From UBA1738 sp964388835 (GTDB lineage Bacteria; Bacillota; Clostridia; UBA1381), in assembly GCA_964388835.1 (NCBI GenBank), contig CAYMBZ010000002.1, forward strand, positions 17,216-81,215: a stretch of 64,000 bases of DNA, given 5' to 3'. This document shows, in pieces, positions 34,233 to 42,987 of the stretch (positions within the stretch are counted from its first letter, which is position 1; each line of letters starts with the position of its first letter). The notes under the pieces were generated by a model. The model did not search any database. It was not told the origin of the DNA and saw only the letters and a program-made list of their open reading frames with translations. The position numbers and the translations under genes are program-made.

Positions 34233-35873
34233 CTATTTTGAAAATTCCTCGATAAGAGCATTTATTTTTGCTCGCATATTCAATATGTAGTCCGCAGATG
34301 CCGGGTATTCCCTGAAAGTTATTTTTGTATTCTCTTCAATAATGTTCATAACCGCATCTTTGCCGGCAAGCTGTTCCGCAAGCCGCATTGCGCGCAAATC
34401 GGAAAGTGCTTCACCGAACACAACAAGTCTCAGCGATGCCAGCGGCCCGTCAAAGCCGGGATATACCGAAAAGGCATCTCCCGCCGGGAAACCGTAATCG
34501 GAATCATTGGACAAATACGGATTTATGAGCTTTGTTGAAAGCCGCGAATAATAGAAGTTATATCCCCAATGCAAAAATCCTTTTATATCATATTTATACA
34601 GCTGTGCTCCGATTATTCTGTTTCGGTATGACGGCATTGCGATAAACCTGTTGCTCAGATTAAACTTTCCCTCTCCGCAACAGTAATATACCCAAAGATT
34701 TTCCACATCATGCTCTGTAAAATCATCCGCATAAATCGTGCTTGCCACCGGCGTATCCACGTATCCCTTTTCGTAAAACTCATAGTTTGAAAGCGCATCC
34801 ATCAAGTTAAATTCGTCAAGGTACGGCTTAACAAATTTGTATATCTCGCCGTATCTTTCAAGATGTGCCTCATTCGGCTCGTCCGAAATATGAAAATATA
34901 TCTTTTTGCTGTCCCACTTTTCTTTAAGATGTGCTGTCAATCTCGGCAAAAGCTGAGAAATAAAATACTTATACTCATTCGACAGTGAGTCGGTATGCCA
35001 TCCGAACTTTTTAATCTTTTCACCATTTTCCTCTACAACAATTTTCGGTGTTTTTTCTGCTCCCCACTGAGAACACAAATGTGCGATTTCGATATATTCA
35101 ATTCCGTTTTTTGCACACATATCCAGCCAGCGGTCAAGCTTTTCAAAGCCGAATTCATATATGTCGTCCTTAAAACTCACATCAACCAGCTGAACCGTCG
35201 GACGTTCACTTCCGATTTTCGTATCAAGCGCCGGGGTGAATATAGGTGTCAAAATCATGTTCACACCATTTTCCGCCGCCATTTTCATAAACTTATCTAT
35301 AAGCACCCAATGCCTTTCGGACAGCGGCTCCACTCCGTAAAACGATGAAATGCAATCACAGTAAAACCATTGTGTAAACATCAATTCTTGTTTCGGCAAA
35401 GAAGCATCGATTACTTTCAGTTTAAAAACGCTCTCCCCTATAATGCTGTCTGCACCCTCGAATGTTACAGTAATTTCATGCAGGCCCGCTTCCGCGGTTT
35501 CGGGAACATTGACCGTGACCCAAAGAGTGCGGTATGTCGAACATGATGCGGCAACCGTCCCATTAATCGGGGTTAAGATATCCGGAATAATCCCCGGAGC
35601 GCGCGTAATATAATTATTATCAAATTCCTCGCAAAATGCAGGGGTTGTGACCGTTACAAATCCCGTTTCACATATCTCAATCACATCTTTTAAGTCAGAT
35701 TTAACATTTACTTCAAGATATTCCGATGGATGATACTCAGTCTCACCCTTGAATGCGATTTGATATGAGAATTTTTCGCCGCGAAGACAGGTATATTCAT
35801 TAAATTCCGGTGCGGAAATATAACCGCACGGCAGTATTTTTTCAAGCGAAGATATATTTTTTACACTAATCAT
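34233..35873 (-). CDS. DUF4091 / GH123-like glycosidase-type protein
   Basis: A 546-residue soluble protein. An N-terminal beta-sandwich (about 1-160, with TLWVTVNVPETAEAGLHEITVTFEG) precedes a TIM-barrel-like domain of the DUF4091 type. The HISDEPNEAH motif near residue 340 carries an adjacent Asp-Glu pair, as in GH123 N-acetylgalactosaminidases that use substrate-assisted catalysis. No signal peptide is visible, so it is probably cytoplasmic and acts on imported sugars. The start ATG at 35873 is set by GGAGG 9 bases upstream. It stands alone, without transporter or regulator. The substrate is unknown. Confidence 0.75.
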   Translation of the reverse strand: MISVKNISSLEKILPCGYISAPEFNEYTCLRGEKFSYQIAFKGETEYHPSEYLEVNVKSDLKDVIEICETGFVTVTTPAFCEEFDNNYITRAPGIIPDILTPINGTVAASCSTYRTLWVTVNVPETAEAGLHEITVTFEGADSIIGESVFKLKVIDASLPKQELMFTQWFYCDCISSFYGVEPLSERHWVLIDKFMKMAAENGVNMILTPIFTPALDTKIGSERPTVQLVDVSFKDDIYEFGFEKLDRWLDMCAKNGIEYIEIAHLCSQWGAEKTPKIVVEENGEKIKKFGWHTDSLSNEYKYFISQLLPRLTAHLKEKWDSKKIYFHISDEPNEAHLERYGEIYKFVKPYLDEFNLMDALSNYEFYEKGYVDTPVASTIYADDFTEHDVENLWVYYCCGEGKFNLSNRFIAMPSYRNRIIGAQLYKYDIKGFLHWGYNFYYSRLSTKLINPYLSNDSDYGFPAGDAFSVYPGFDGPLASLRLVVFGEALSDLRAMRLAEQLAGKDAVMNIIEENTKITFREYPASADYILNMRAKINALIEEFSK

Positions 35874-35985
35874 AATTTTATCCTCCAATGTGTTAAGCAT
35901 ATGTGTTGTTCAATCTCATCATACTTTCTTCTTTGCAAAAAGTATTTGCACAATCTTTCTGTTTTTTTGCACAATATACAAGCAA

Positions 35986-36013
35986 GGAGCGCATATCTTT
36001 CGGTACGCGCTCC
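35986..36013 (-). terminator. terminator-like hairpin after the serpin gene
   Basis: GGAGCGC and GCGCTCC form a 7-bp GC-rich stem with a 14-base loop, 8 bases after the serpin stop on the minus strand. The following run (TTGCTTGTATATTG) is only partly T-rich. Confidence 0.5.
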
Positions 36014-36021
36014 CTGTTACG

Positions 36022-38301
36022 CTATCCGGCATATGCGTAGCGACCCATAAACAAAATTTCCTCGCCCGCATTATCGCGGATTACAAAATAAAACGGCTTA
36101 TTGAATTTAATCTCATACGGCTCCGGCGGAAGTGCGGAACCTGCCATACCGATAGCCGTTACCGCCGCCGCTTCCGTTCCCTTTTCATCAACCGTAATAA
36201 AGGTTTTGTGACGAACACCGGTAAATGCCATATTGCCGTTGTCGAACATTTTTTCGAACTGCGCTCCGTTTTCGGAAAAAGCGGACACAATTCCCATATT
36301 CATCAGCATTTCGTTCAAACTTGCCTCGTACTCTATTTTAAATTTCGGCAGGGACAGTTTTATGTATCTTCTCTCAAAGCTTCCTCCTTCGATTGCCGCC
36401 TCAAGTTCCGCCGCGGGATTTATGTCATTCTCCGCCGCAATTACATACATGCTTACGTCGATATCGTCAAAAACATCACTTCCCAAATACTCGCCCTTTT
36501 CATCGAATTTGTCCGCTCTGTTTTTGTAGGGAAGCTCGATTATTTCCGCTGATTTTGTTTGGGTATAATTAATCCATTCCGTTTTATTCATGAAATCGAT
36601 TTGAGAACTTGCTCCGTCGGCACTTATGAATTTATCCGCCTTTGTTGCGTCCTCATTGAATTCGTCCTGCCATGCGCCCTTAAAATAAATCGCATTTACG
36701 AGCATTGCCCAAAAATCATCGCCGCTATGCAGAACTTGCGGAATTCTTCCGTCGGTTTTATCGCTCACCCATGAATTTATTTCGTGAGCGGCATTTTTGC
36801 CGCTTACGGATTTTGCGGTTGCGCCGTAATATTCGGAAGCAATTTGTTCAAATTCGCCGCTGAATTTCTGTGTGGTTTTGTCCTTGTTTATCCAAACAGA
36901 ATTCGCCATGCTTAAGCTCAAAATATCCGTCTGCGAATACTTCTCCGTAAAATCTTTTGAAAGCGCGTTAAAATCGTCGATATTTTTAATCTCCACAGCG
37001 CTTAATATTTCCGATTCGGTTTCGCCATCCGCGCCGTTTGCCACCAGCGCCAGCGCCGTTTTTATCGACAGAGGTGAAAACATATAGTTTTCATCCGACG
37101 GCATCTGCGCATTTAACTCGTCCGCAAAAGCCATATCCGAAATTACAATCTCGGTAGGCGCATCCCCACCGCCGATAGCCGTATCAAGGTTTATGTAATC
37201 CGTAAGCTCTCCGCTCTTTAAATCAATTACGTACTCTCCGCCGTATGTTACATAAACTTTTTCTTTTTCCTCGTCAATCGTCACATTTTCAAAATTTTTA
37301 TAGATATCCGTACCGATTAAATCTTGATATTCCGTTTTTGTTCCGTCAGCCTTATTAAGCTTTATCAGCCTGTCCGCGCCTTTCATAATATAGTTTGAAT
37401 GCATATACAGGAAAATATATTCGTCGGTTTCAAAGCTGTCTTTAACCGTGCTTGAAGTGTGAAGTTCAAAATACCTGAGCCAATCCTCAGCGGTAATCCG
37501 CACCTCGCCCGCTTGAAAAATCATATCACTGACCTTATCTGTATAAAAATAATCAACCGGTGTCTGAATTTCTTTCAGGTAATATTCACCGTTATCACCA
37601 AGTTCAAATTTATTCTGCGCAAAACTGCACCTGTATCCTATGGTTTCGCCGTTATACACTACCGGAACAATCGCATTTTTCGAAATTTCTTTCTCGCACA
37701 GAATATATCCGCCGTCCAACGGCGCCTCTTTTGGCATTGCCTCCAGTTTTCCGTATGCCTCGGTCAAAACAATATTGTAGTGCTTTTCCTCCATCATGCT
37801 CCGCATACTGTAAGGATATCGGTACATTGACTCAAGCGTAATCGTTCTGTTTTTAGGATTCCAAATATATTTTCCGCCTATATCGGAAAACCCTCCGTCA
37901 TCGCCGAGTTCCTCAATAACAACTGCCATTTTCCCGTTCAGAGAATATGCGTTAAGTTCCTTGCCTCTGAAATATGTTTTTATATTCGTTTCATATATTC
38001 TGCCAACCGCTTCACCCGGCTTTTTATCGTAAGAAGTTGTGCCCACATTAAGTCTTTCGGGAGCAAAATCATCTATTTCAAGAGTTCGCAAGGCATTGGA
38101 ATACTTATACTGATTTGTAATATCTTCGACAATAACAACGGTTCGCCCGCCGATATTGTATGAATCAACCCAAACACCGTTTATGCATGCCTTTATGTCG
38201 GTAGAATATATAAATCCCGCAATATCACCGGATTTTGCCGTCACAGCCGGTGCTGCGCACAGCATTGCCGCACTTAAAACTGCCGATAACAATCTTTTCA
38301 T
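36022..38301 (-). CDS. secreted serpin with N-terminal surface repeats
   Basis: A 759-residue exported serine-protease inhibitor. A signal peptide (MKRLLSAVLSAAMLCAAPAV) is followed by two copies of the STDIKACINGVWVDSYNIGG-type repeat (about 30-70 and 98-140), common on clostridial surface proteins, a roughly 220-residue linker domain and a complete serpin fold from about residue 390. The reactive loop hinge is EKGTEAAAVTAIGM; by register with antitrypsin the scissile bond is Ser722-Ala723, ahead of the LPPEP stretch and the FNKPFYFVIRD strand. The small Ala-rich hinge fits an inhibitory serpin; P1 Ser suggests an elastase-like target. No cell-wall anchor is visible. Start ATG 38301 has a good GGAGGAAA site. 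Confidence 0.9.
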   Translation of the reverse strand: MKRLLSAVLSAAMLCAAPAVTAKSGDIAGFIYSTDIKACINGVWVDSYNIGGRTVVIVEDITNQYKYSNALRTLEIDDFAPERLNVGTTSYDKKPGEAVGRIYETNIKTYFRGKELNAYSLNGKMAVVIEELGDDGGFSDIGGKYIWNPKNRTITLESMYRYPYSMRSMMEEKHYNIVLTEAYGKLEAMPKEAPLDGGYILCEKEISKNAIVPVVYNGETIGYRCSFAQNKFELGDNGEYYLKEIQTPVDYFYTDKVSDMIFQAGEVRITAEDWLRYFELHTSSTVKDSFETDEYIFLYMHSNYIMKGADRLIKLNKADGTKTEYQDLIGTDIYKNFENVTIDEEKEKVYVTYGGEYVIDLKSGELTDYINLDTAIGGGDAPTEIVISDMAFADELNAQMPSDENYMFSPLSIKTALALVANGADGETESEILSAVEIKNIDDFNALSKDFTEKYSQTDILSLSMANSVWINKDKTTQKFSGEFEQIASEYYGATAKSVSGKNAAHEINSWVSDKTDGRIPQVLHSGDDFWAMLVNAIYFKGAWQDEFNEDATKADKFISADGASSQIDFMNKTEWINYTQTKSAEIIELPYKNRADKFDEKGEYLGSDVFDDIDVSMYVIAAENDINPAAELEAAIEGGSFERRYIKLSLPKFKIEYEASLNEMLMNMGIVSAFSENGAQFEKMFDNGNMAFTGVRHKTFITVDEKGTEAAAVTAIGMAGSALPPEPYEIKFNKPFYFVIRDNAGEEILFMGRYAYAG

Positions 38302-38330
38302 AGTATTTCCTCCTTTGTTTTCGTTTGATG

Positions 38331-38508
38331 TTATAATACACCGTTTTTTCTTAGCCTTTCAACAAATCTCAATACGCCGAATACTAAATAAGAGACAAAA
38401 GATAATAGTGCAACAGCAGCACCGAAAACGGGATTGCACCTATATATTTTTATTATCCTTTATCTCTTTTGATTCAGCAACGCGTGACGATTTCACTGCC
38501 GCTACCAT
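38331..38508 (-). pseudogene. possible broken small membrane-protein ORF
   Basis: Not recognised. In the gap between serpin and transketolase a 22-codon frame (ATG at 38508, MVAAVKSSRVAESKEIKDNK) stops at TAG, while the frame shifted by one base continues without stop through CNPVFGAAVALLSFVSYLVF and a basic tail to TAA at 38331. Joined, it would be a roughly 59-residue protein with one membrane helix. A one-base slip in the A/T run near 38445-38455 would explain this. There is no good ribosome site, so it may be chance. The rest of the gap shows only a 7-bp hairpin at 38521-38547. Confidence 0.28.
38333..38362 (-). promoter_or_regulatory. possible sigma-A promoter of the serpin gene
   Basis: Minus strand TTGAAA (38357-38362), 18-base spacer, TATTAT (38333-38338), 32 bases before the serpin start. 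Confidence 0.45.
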
Positions 38509-38575
38509 TTTTTATTTATGCGGTTTTAAAAGTGTTTATCAAAACCGTTCACAAAGCATATTTTTTATGCTTTTA

Positions 38576-39505
38576 TTATTTTGCCGCAATTGCTTCCTTT
38601 GCCTTATTGGCAATATTTTCAGGTGTTAAACCGTAAAGTTCAAAAAGCTCCGACGGTTTTCCCGAGCGACCAAACTTGTCCGTTCCGACAATTTTTACCG
38701 GGCACGGAGCCGCGTCCGCAACCACTTCGGCAACACTGCTTCCCAATCCGCCGTAAACGGAATGTTCTTCCGCCGTAACAATAGCTCCCGTTTCCTTTGA
38801 CGCTTTGATTATTATGTCACGGTCAATAGGCTTTATTGTATGAATGTTTATTACGCGTGCCGAAACACCGTCCGCTTCAAGCATCTTTCTCGCTTCAAGA
38901 GCCATGCCCACCATAAGTCCCGTTGCAACAATTGTAACATCCTTACCACTTGCAATCTCAACGCCCATGCCGATTTCAAACTTGTAATCTTCGGGATTTA
39001 CATCCTCAACGGCAAGACGTCCGAATCGCATATATACAGGTCCCTCATGCTCGATTGCCGCCTTTACCGCAAGGCGTGCCTCAATATCATCCGCCGGGTT
39101 TATAATAACCATATTCGGAATTGTACGCATAAGAGCAATATCTTCCAGACACTGGTGTGAAGCTCCGTCCTCACCTACCGAAATACCCGCATGAGTAGCA
39201 CCTATTTTCACATTTAAGTTTGTATATCCGATTGAATTTCTTACCTGTTCAAATGCTCTTCCGACCGCAAACATCGCAAAAGTCGATGCAAACGCAATCT
39301 TTCCGCTTGCCGCAAGACCTGCCGCAACGCACATCATATTTGCTTCCGCTATCCCTGCATTAAAAAATCTGTCGGGGTATTCTTTTTTGAACATTTCCGT
39401 TTTGGTTGATTTTGAAAGGTCTGCATCAAGCACAACCACTCTTTCATCCTTGCCGTATTCCACCAGCGCCGCGCCGTAAGATTCTCTTGTAGCCTTCTTT
39501 GCCAT
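38576..39505 (-). CDS. transketolase, C-terminal subunit
   Basis: The 309-residue pyrimidine-binding and C-terminal half of a split transketolase, which moves two-carbon units between sugar phosphates in the pentose pathway. The central domain has GIAEANMMCVAAGLAASGK near residue 50 and the conserved Glu region; the C-terminal domain has EEHSVYGGLGSSVAEV near 240. It overlaps the stop of the N-terminal subunit gene by one base, and the two must assemble to be active. Split forms are common in Clostridia and Archaea. Confidence 0.93.
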   Translation of the reverse strand: MAKKATRESYGAALVEYGKDERVVVLDADLSKSTKTEMFKKEYPDRFFNAGIAEANMMCVAAGLAASGKIAFASTFAMFAVGRAFEQVRNSIGYTNLNVKIGATHAGISVGEDGASHQCLEDIALMRTIPNMVIINPADDIEARLAVKAAIEHEGPVYMRFGRLAVEDVNPEDYKFEIGMGVEIASGKDVTIVATGLMVGMALEARKMLEADGVSARVINIHTIKPIDRDIIIKASKETGAIVTAEEHSVYGGLGSSVAEVVADAAPCPVKIVGTDKFGRSGKPSELFELYGLTPENIANKAKEAIAAK

Positions 39506-40353
39506 TATAAACTCGCCTCCAGTTCTGCAATTTTACTGTCCAATTCGCCCATAGCCTGCTTGTACTGCTCCTCATTCGGTGCCGCACCGTGCCAGCCCGG
39601 ATTGTTTTCCATGAAGGAAACACCCTTTCCTTTTACGGATTTCATAATAATTACCGTCGGCTGTCCCTTAACACTCTTTGCTTCATTCACAGCTGCTTCA
39701 AGTGAGTCGAAATCATGTGCATTCGCCGCAATAACTTTCCATCCGAAGCTTTCAAACTTTTTATCTATTGGATTCGGGTTCATTACATCGCTGATATTTC
39801 CATCTATCTGCAAGCCGTTGTTATCAACAAACGCTATCAAATTATCCAACTTATAGTGAGCGGCAAACATAGCCTGCTCCCAAACCTGCCCCTCTTCAAG
39901 TTCACCGTCACCCAGGATTGTATATACATTGTAGTTTTTATTGTCAATTTTAGCCGCCAAAGCCATTCCGCCTGCCGCAGATATGCCTTGTCCCAAAGAG
40001 CCTGTTGACATATCGATACCCGGAACCTTATTCATATCCGGATGCCCCTGTAAAAAACTGTCGCTTTTTCTGAAAGTTTTTAAGTCATCCTCTGCAAAAA
40101 AGCCCTTATATGCCAGTACGGAATAGAGCGCCGGGCAAACATGTCCCTTTGAGAGCACAAGTCTGTCACGATCCGCCATTTTCGGATTTTTATGGTCAAC
40201 ATTCATAACCTCACAGTACAGATATGTAAGCACATCAGCAACCGACAAGGAGCCGCCCGGATGTCCCGATTGTGCACTGTAAACCGCCGTCAAGGCATTT
40301 TTTCTGACCTTGTTTGCAAGAATTGCAAGCTCAGTTTTTCTTTTCTTTTCCAT
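39505..40353 (-). CDS. transketolase, N-terminal subunit
   Basis: The 282-residue thiamine-diphosphate-binding half. The GHPGGSLSVADVLTYLY motif near residue 27, KGHVCPALYSVLA, and the TPP motif GDGELEEGQVWEQAMFA near 148 to FVDNNGLQ are visible. Its ATG at 40353, preceded by AGGAGGAG, lies within the 3' end of mrnC, so it overlaps that gene by 23 bases and appears translationally coupled to the cysE-cysS-mrnC operon. Confidence 0.93.
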   Translation of the reverse strand: MEKKRKTELAILANKVRKNALTAVYSAQSGHPGGSLSVADVLTYLYCEVMNVDHKNPKMADRDRLVLSKGHVCPALYSVLAYKGFFAEDDLKTFRKSDSFLQGHPDMNKVPGIDMSTGSLGQGISAAGGMALAAKIDNKNYNVYTILGDGELEEGQVWEQAMFAAHYKLDNLIAFVDNNGLQIDGNISDVMNPNPIDKKFESFGWKVIAANAHDFDSLEAAVNEAKSVKGQPTVIIMKSVKGKGVSFMENNPGWHGAAPNEEQYKQAMGELDSKIAELEASL

Positions 40354-40771
40354 TTTTCTCCTCCTGAATGTGTTCTGTATTTATTTTCGCATTGTCAAAT
40401 GCAATTTCCATAATTTCATTAAGTCTGTCCGCATTTCCCGAAAGATGCAGATAACCTATCAGAGTTTCAAAGCCCGTCGCACGCCTGTAATCGGCAAGGT
40501 TTGCATTTTTGGGAACCGTCGCCGACTTTGCGTTTCTGCCGCGCTTATACACCGCCAATTCCTTTTCGGTAAGAATCGGCTCGACTGCCGCCATGCTGTT
40601 GCTCTGGGCATGAGCCTTTACATATTTAATATTTTCAACATGCAACTTGTGTGCCGGCATGTCACTGTGCATTTCAAGAAGCTTTTCACGAGTGAATACC
40701 TCATAAACAGCATCTCCGATATATGCAAGCACCAATGCCGGATATATTGAGGGGTTATCAACTTTCATCAT
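40331..40771 (-). CDS. mrnC: Mini-ribonuclease III
   Basis: A 146-residue RNase III-like endonuclease without dsRNA-binding domain, which matures 23S rRNA ends in Bacillus. The catalytic core reads LAYIGDAVYEVFTRE near residue 16 and the HVENIKYVKAHAQS and FRRGRNA-like KRGRNAKSATVPKNA motifs follow. The start at ATG 40771 overlaps the cysS stop by 4 bases; an in-frame ATG at 40786 is possible but lies deeper in cysS. cysE-cysS-mrnC is a classic Firmicutes order. Confidence 0.9.
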   Translation of the reverse strand: MMKVDNPSIYPALVLAYIGDAVYEVFTREKLLEMHSDMPAHKLHVENIKYVKAHAQSNSMAAVEPILTEKELAVYKRGRNAKSATVPKNANLADYRRATGFETLIGYLHLSGNADRLNEIMEIAFDNAKINTEHIQEEKNGKEKKN

Positions 40772-42174
40772 TCCGCGTATGACCATTTTACACCCATAGG
40801 TGTATCCTTTAAAACAATATTTCTTTCTTTCAGCTCATCACGTATTCTGTCCGCTTCCGCCCAATCCTTGTTCTTGCGCGCATCATTTCGTTTTTCGATA
40901 AGAGCCTCGATTTCGGCATCCGCCAAAACCTCCTCTTTTTCCTCGAAAAGACCCAAAACATCGCCTATTTCATGAATTTGCTTCAAAGTATCTTCTATAA
41001 TGCTCTTTGCATTGTCCCCGTCATCCGACAAGCACTTGTTCGCCGCGGAAACAATATCGAACGCGGCGGAAATTGCATCCGCTGTATTCAAATCATCATC
41101 CATGGCATCGCAGAAGCGTTGTTTTGCTGCCGAAAGTGCGTCTTTCAGCTTGGTTTCACGCTCATTCAGCTCTCTGTCTGATGATGCATTGAGCAAGAAC
41201 TTCAGATTTTCGATACAAGTATACACGCGTTCCATGGCAGATTGCGCTTGACGCATCAGCTCATCGCTGAAGTTGACCGGACTTCTGTAATGCGCGGACA
41301 GCATGAAGAATCTCACAACCTCCGGCTTATACTTTTCGGTTATATCGCGGATTGTAAAGAAATTCCCCAGTGATTTACTCATCTTTTGGTTATTGATATT
41401 TATATATCCATTGTGCATCCAATAATTTGCAAAGCTGCAGCCGTTTGCACATTCCGATTGCGCGATTTCATTTTCGTGATGCGGGAAAATCAAATCTTTT
41501 CCGCCCGAATGAATGTCTATACTTGCGCCCAAAAACTTATTAACCATAGCGGAACATTCGATGTGCCATCCCGGTCTGCCCATCCCCCACGGGCTCTCCC
41601 ACGCGGGTTCTCCCGGCTTCTGAGCTTTCCAAAGGGCAAAATCCATCGCATCCTCTTTATCGTCGATCACATCAATTCTCGCCCCCGCCTCAAGTTCTTC
41701 AAGCGGCTGATGTGAAAGCTTTCCGTATTCTTTGAACTTTTTGGTTCTGAAATAAACGTTTCCGTTTACATTATACGCATAGCTCTTATCCTCAAGAGTT
41801 TTTACAACATCTATAATCGCATCTATATTTTCGGTCGCTTTCGGATGAATATCCGCTTTTCTTATTCCCAAAGCTTCTGCATCCTTAAAATACTCGGCAA
41901 TAAACCTTTCTCCCAGCTCCTTAACCGTTATACCCTCGTTATTGGCACGATTAATCATTTTATCATCGATATCGGTGAAATTCTGAACAAAGGTAACCTT
42001 ATATCCTATATATTCAAGATATCTGCGCATTGTATCAAAAATTATAAAAGGTCGCGCATTTCCTATATGGAAATAGTCGTAAACCGTAGGTCCGCAAGAA
42101 TACATTTTCACTTCCCCCGGCGTTATCGGTACAAATTCCTGTTTTTCCCTTGTCATAGTGTTATAAATCTTCAT
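40768..42174 (-). CDS. cysS: cysteinyl-tRNA synthetase
   Basis: Charges tRNA-Cys. A 468-residue class I enzyme with CGPTVYDYFHIGNARP near residue 27 (HIGH motif and first zinc ligand), HIECSAMV near 205 and HHENE near 235 (other zinc ligands) and KMSKSLGN near 265. Its ATG overlaps the 3' end of cysE by 14 bases, joining cysteine synthesis to its use in translation. No T-box leader is seen upstream of the operon. Confidence 0.97.
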   Translation of the reverse strand: MKIYNTMTREKQEFVPITPGEVKMYSCGPTVYDYFHIGNARPFIIFDTMRRYLEYIGYKVTFVQNFTDIDDKMINRANNEGITVKELGERFIAEYFKDAEALGIRKADIHPKATENIDAIIDVVKTLEDKSYAYNVNGNVYFRTKKFKEYGKLSHQPLEELEAGARIDVIDDKEDAMDFALWKAQKPGEPAWESPWGMGRPGWHIECSAMVNKFLGASIDIHSGGKDLIFPHHENEIAQSECANGCSFANYWMHNGYININNQKMSKSLGNFFTIRDITEKYKPEVVRFFMLSAHYRSPVNFSDELMRQAQSAMERVYTCIENLKFLLNASSDRELNERETKLKDALSAAKQRFCDAMDDDLNTADAISAAFDIVSAANKCLSDDGDNAKSIIEDTLKQIHEIGDVLGLFEEKEEVLADAEIEALIEKRNDARKNKDWAEADRIRDELKERNIVLKDTPMGVKWSYAE

Positions 42175-42832
42175 GTTTATTTCCTTCCGATTTTAAATTT
42201 TCAAGCTCTTTTATTTTCTTTTCAAGCGCAGTAATGCTTACCGAAAGAGTGCACAGCTGTGACGACACCGGGTCCGGAATGGTGATTTGGTCAAGGTCCG
42301 CCTTGCATCTCACACCCTCGCGCTTAACAATACGTGCCGGAACACCCACGCAAGTTGAATTCGGCGGAACTTCGGAAAGCACCACCGCTCCCGCCGCAAT
42401 TTTTGAATTGTCACCAACGGTAAAAGGTCCCAGAACCTTTGCGCCGCTTCCGACCATAACATTGTTTCCCAATGTGGGATGTCTTTTTCCTTTTTCCTTT
42501 CCCGTACCGCCCAGGGTGACACCCTGATAAATCGTACAATCATCGCCGATAACCGCGGTTTCACCTATAACCACACCCATTCCATGGTCAATAAAAAGCC
42601 CCCGTCCTACAGTTGCACCGGGATGAATTTCGATTCCTGTCCAAAAGCGCGTACACTGTGAAATCCACCGCGCCAAAAGCTTCATATGATGTTTGTAAAA
42701 AAAGTGCGCAACCTTGTGCCACAAAACAGCCTGTATTCCGGGATAAAGCAACAAAACTTCGATTCCCGAGCGCGCCGCCGGGTCACGCTCCAGCACCGCA
42801 CGCACATCATAAGCAATATTTTTAAAGAGCAT
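42161..42832 (-). CDS. cysE: serine O-acetyltransferase
   Basis: Makes O-acetylserine, the carbon skeleton for cysteine. A 223-residue left-handed beta-helix enzyme with an N-terminal helical part (DPAARSGIEVLLLYPGIQAV) and hexapeptide repeats from about residue 65 (IHPGATVGRGLFIDHGMGVV, GDDCTIYQGVTLGGTG). The C-terminal tail after residue 180 is a longer coiled helix than in E. coli CysE. First gene of cysE-cysS-mrnC-transketolase, behind its own promoter. Together with metY it suggests both cysteine and methionine branches are active. Confidence 0.95.
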   Translation of the reverse strand: MLFKNIAYDVRAVLERDPAARSGIEVLLLYPGIQAVLWHKVAHFFYKHHMKLLARWISQCTRFWTGIEIHPGATVGRGLFIDHGMGVVIGETAVIGDDCTIYQGVTLGGTGKEKGKRHPTLGNNVMVGSGAKVLGPFTVGDNSKIAAGAVVLSEVPPNSTCVGVPARIVKREGVRCKADLDQITIPDPVSSQLCTLSVSITALEKKIKELENLKSEGNKHEDL

Positions 42833-42862
42833 AACATACCATCCTAACCTTACAATATAAAT

Positions 42863-42891
42863 ATTATACTATAATTGTATGGAAATTGCAA
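42863..42891 (-). promoter_or_regulatory. sigma-A promoter of the cysE operon
   Basis: Minus strand TTGCAA (42886-42891), 17-base spacer, TATAAT (42863-42868), 31 bases before cysE. No copy of the metY-type ACCTATT inverted repeat is seen here. Confidence 0.65.
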
Positions 42892-42920
42892 GCCGTTTTA
42901 ACAAAAAAGGGCGGTAAAAC

Positions 42921-42978
42921 GCAAAAATAAGCCAGCTTGACGATTCCTTGATTTTACATCTCGAATCCTCTGCCGGCT
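42921..42978 (-). terminator. long hairpin terminator of the sipL-like gene
   Basis: On the minus strand AGCCGGC and GCTGGCT (one wobble) enclose an inner GATTC/GAATC pairing and are followed by TATTTTTGCG. It lies 10 bases after the DUF3794 gene stop. Confidence 0.6.
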
Positions 42979-42987
42979 CATTTTCAT

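Noticed and set aside
38375..38441. Cys-rich 26-codon frame (SRFRCCCC) upstream of the serpin, recalling leader peptide 1
   Set aside because: There is no ribosome site, and the Cys codons are an out-of-frame reading of GCT/GTT-rich codons in a membrane-helix-like frame; likely coincidence.
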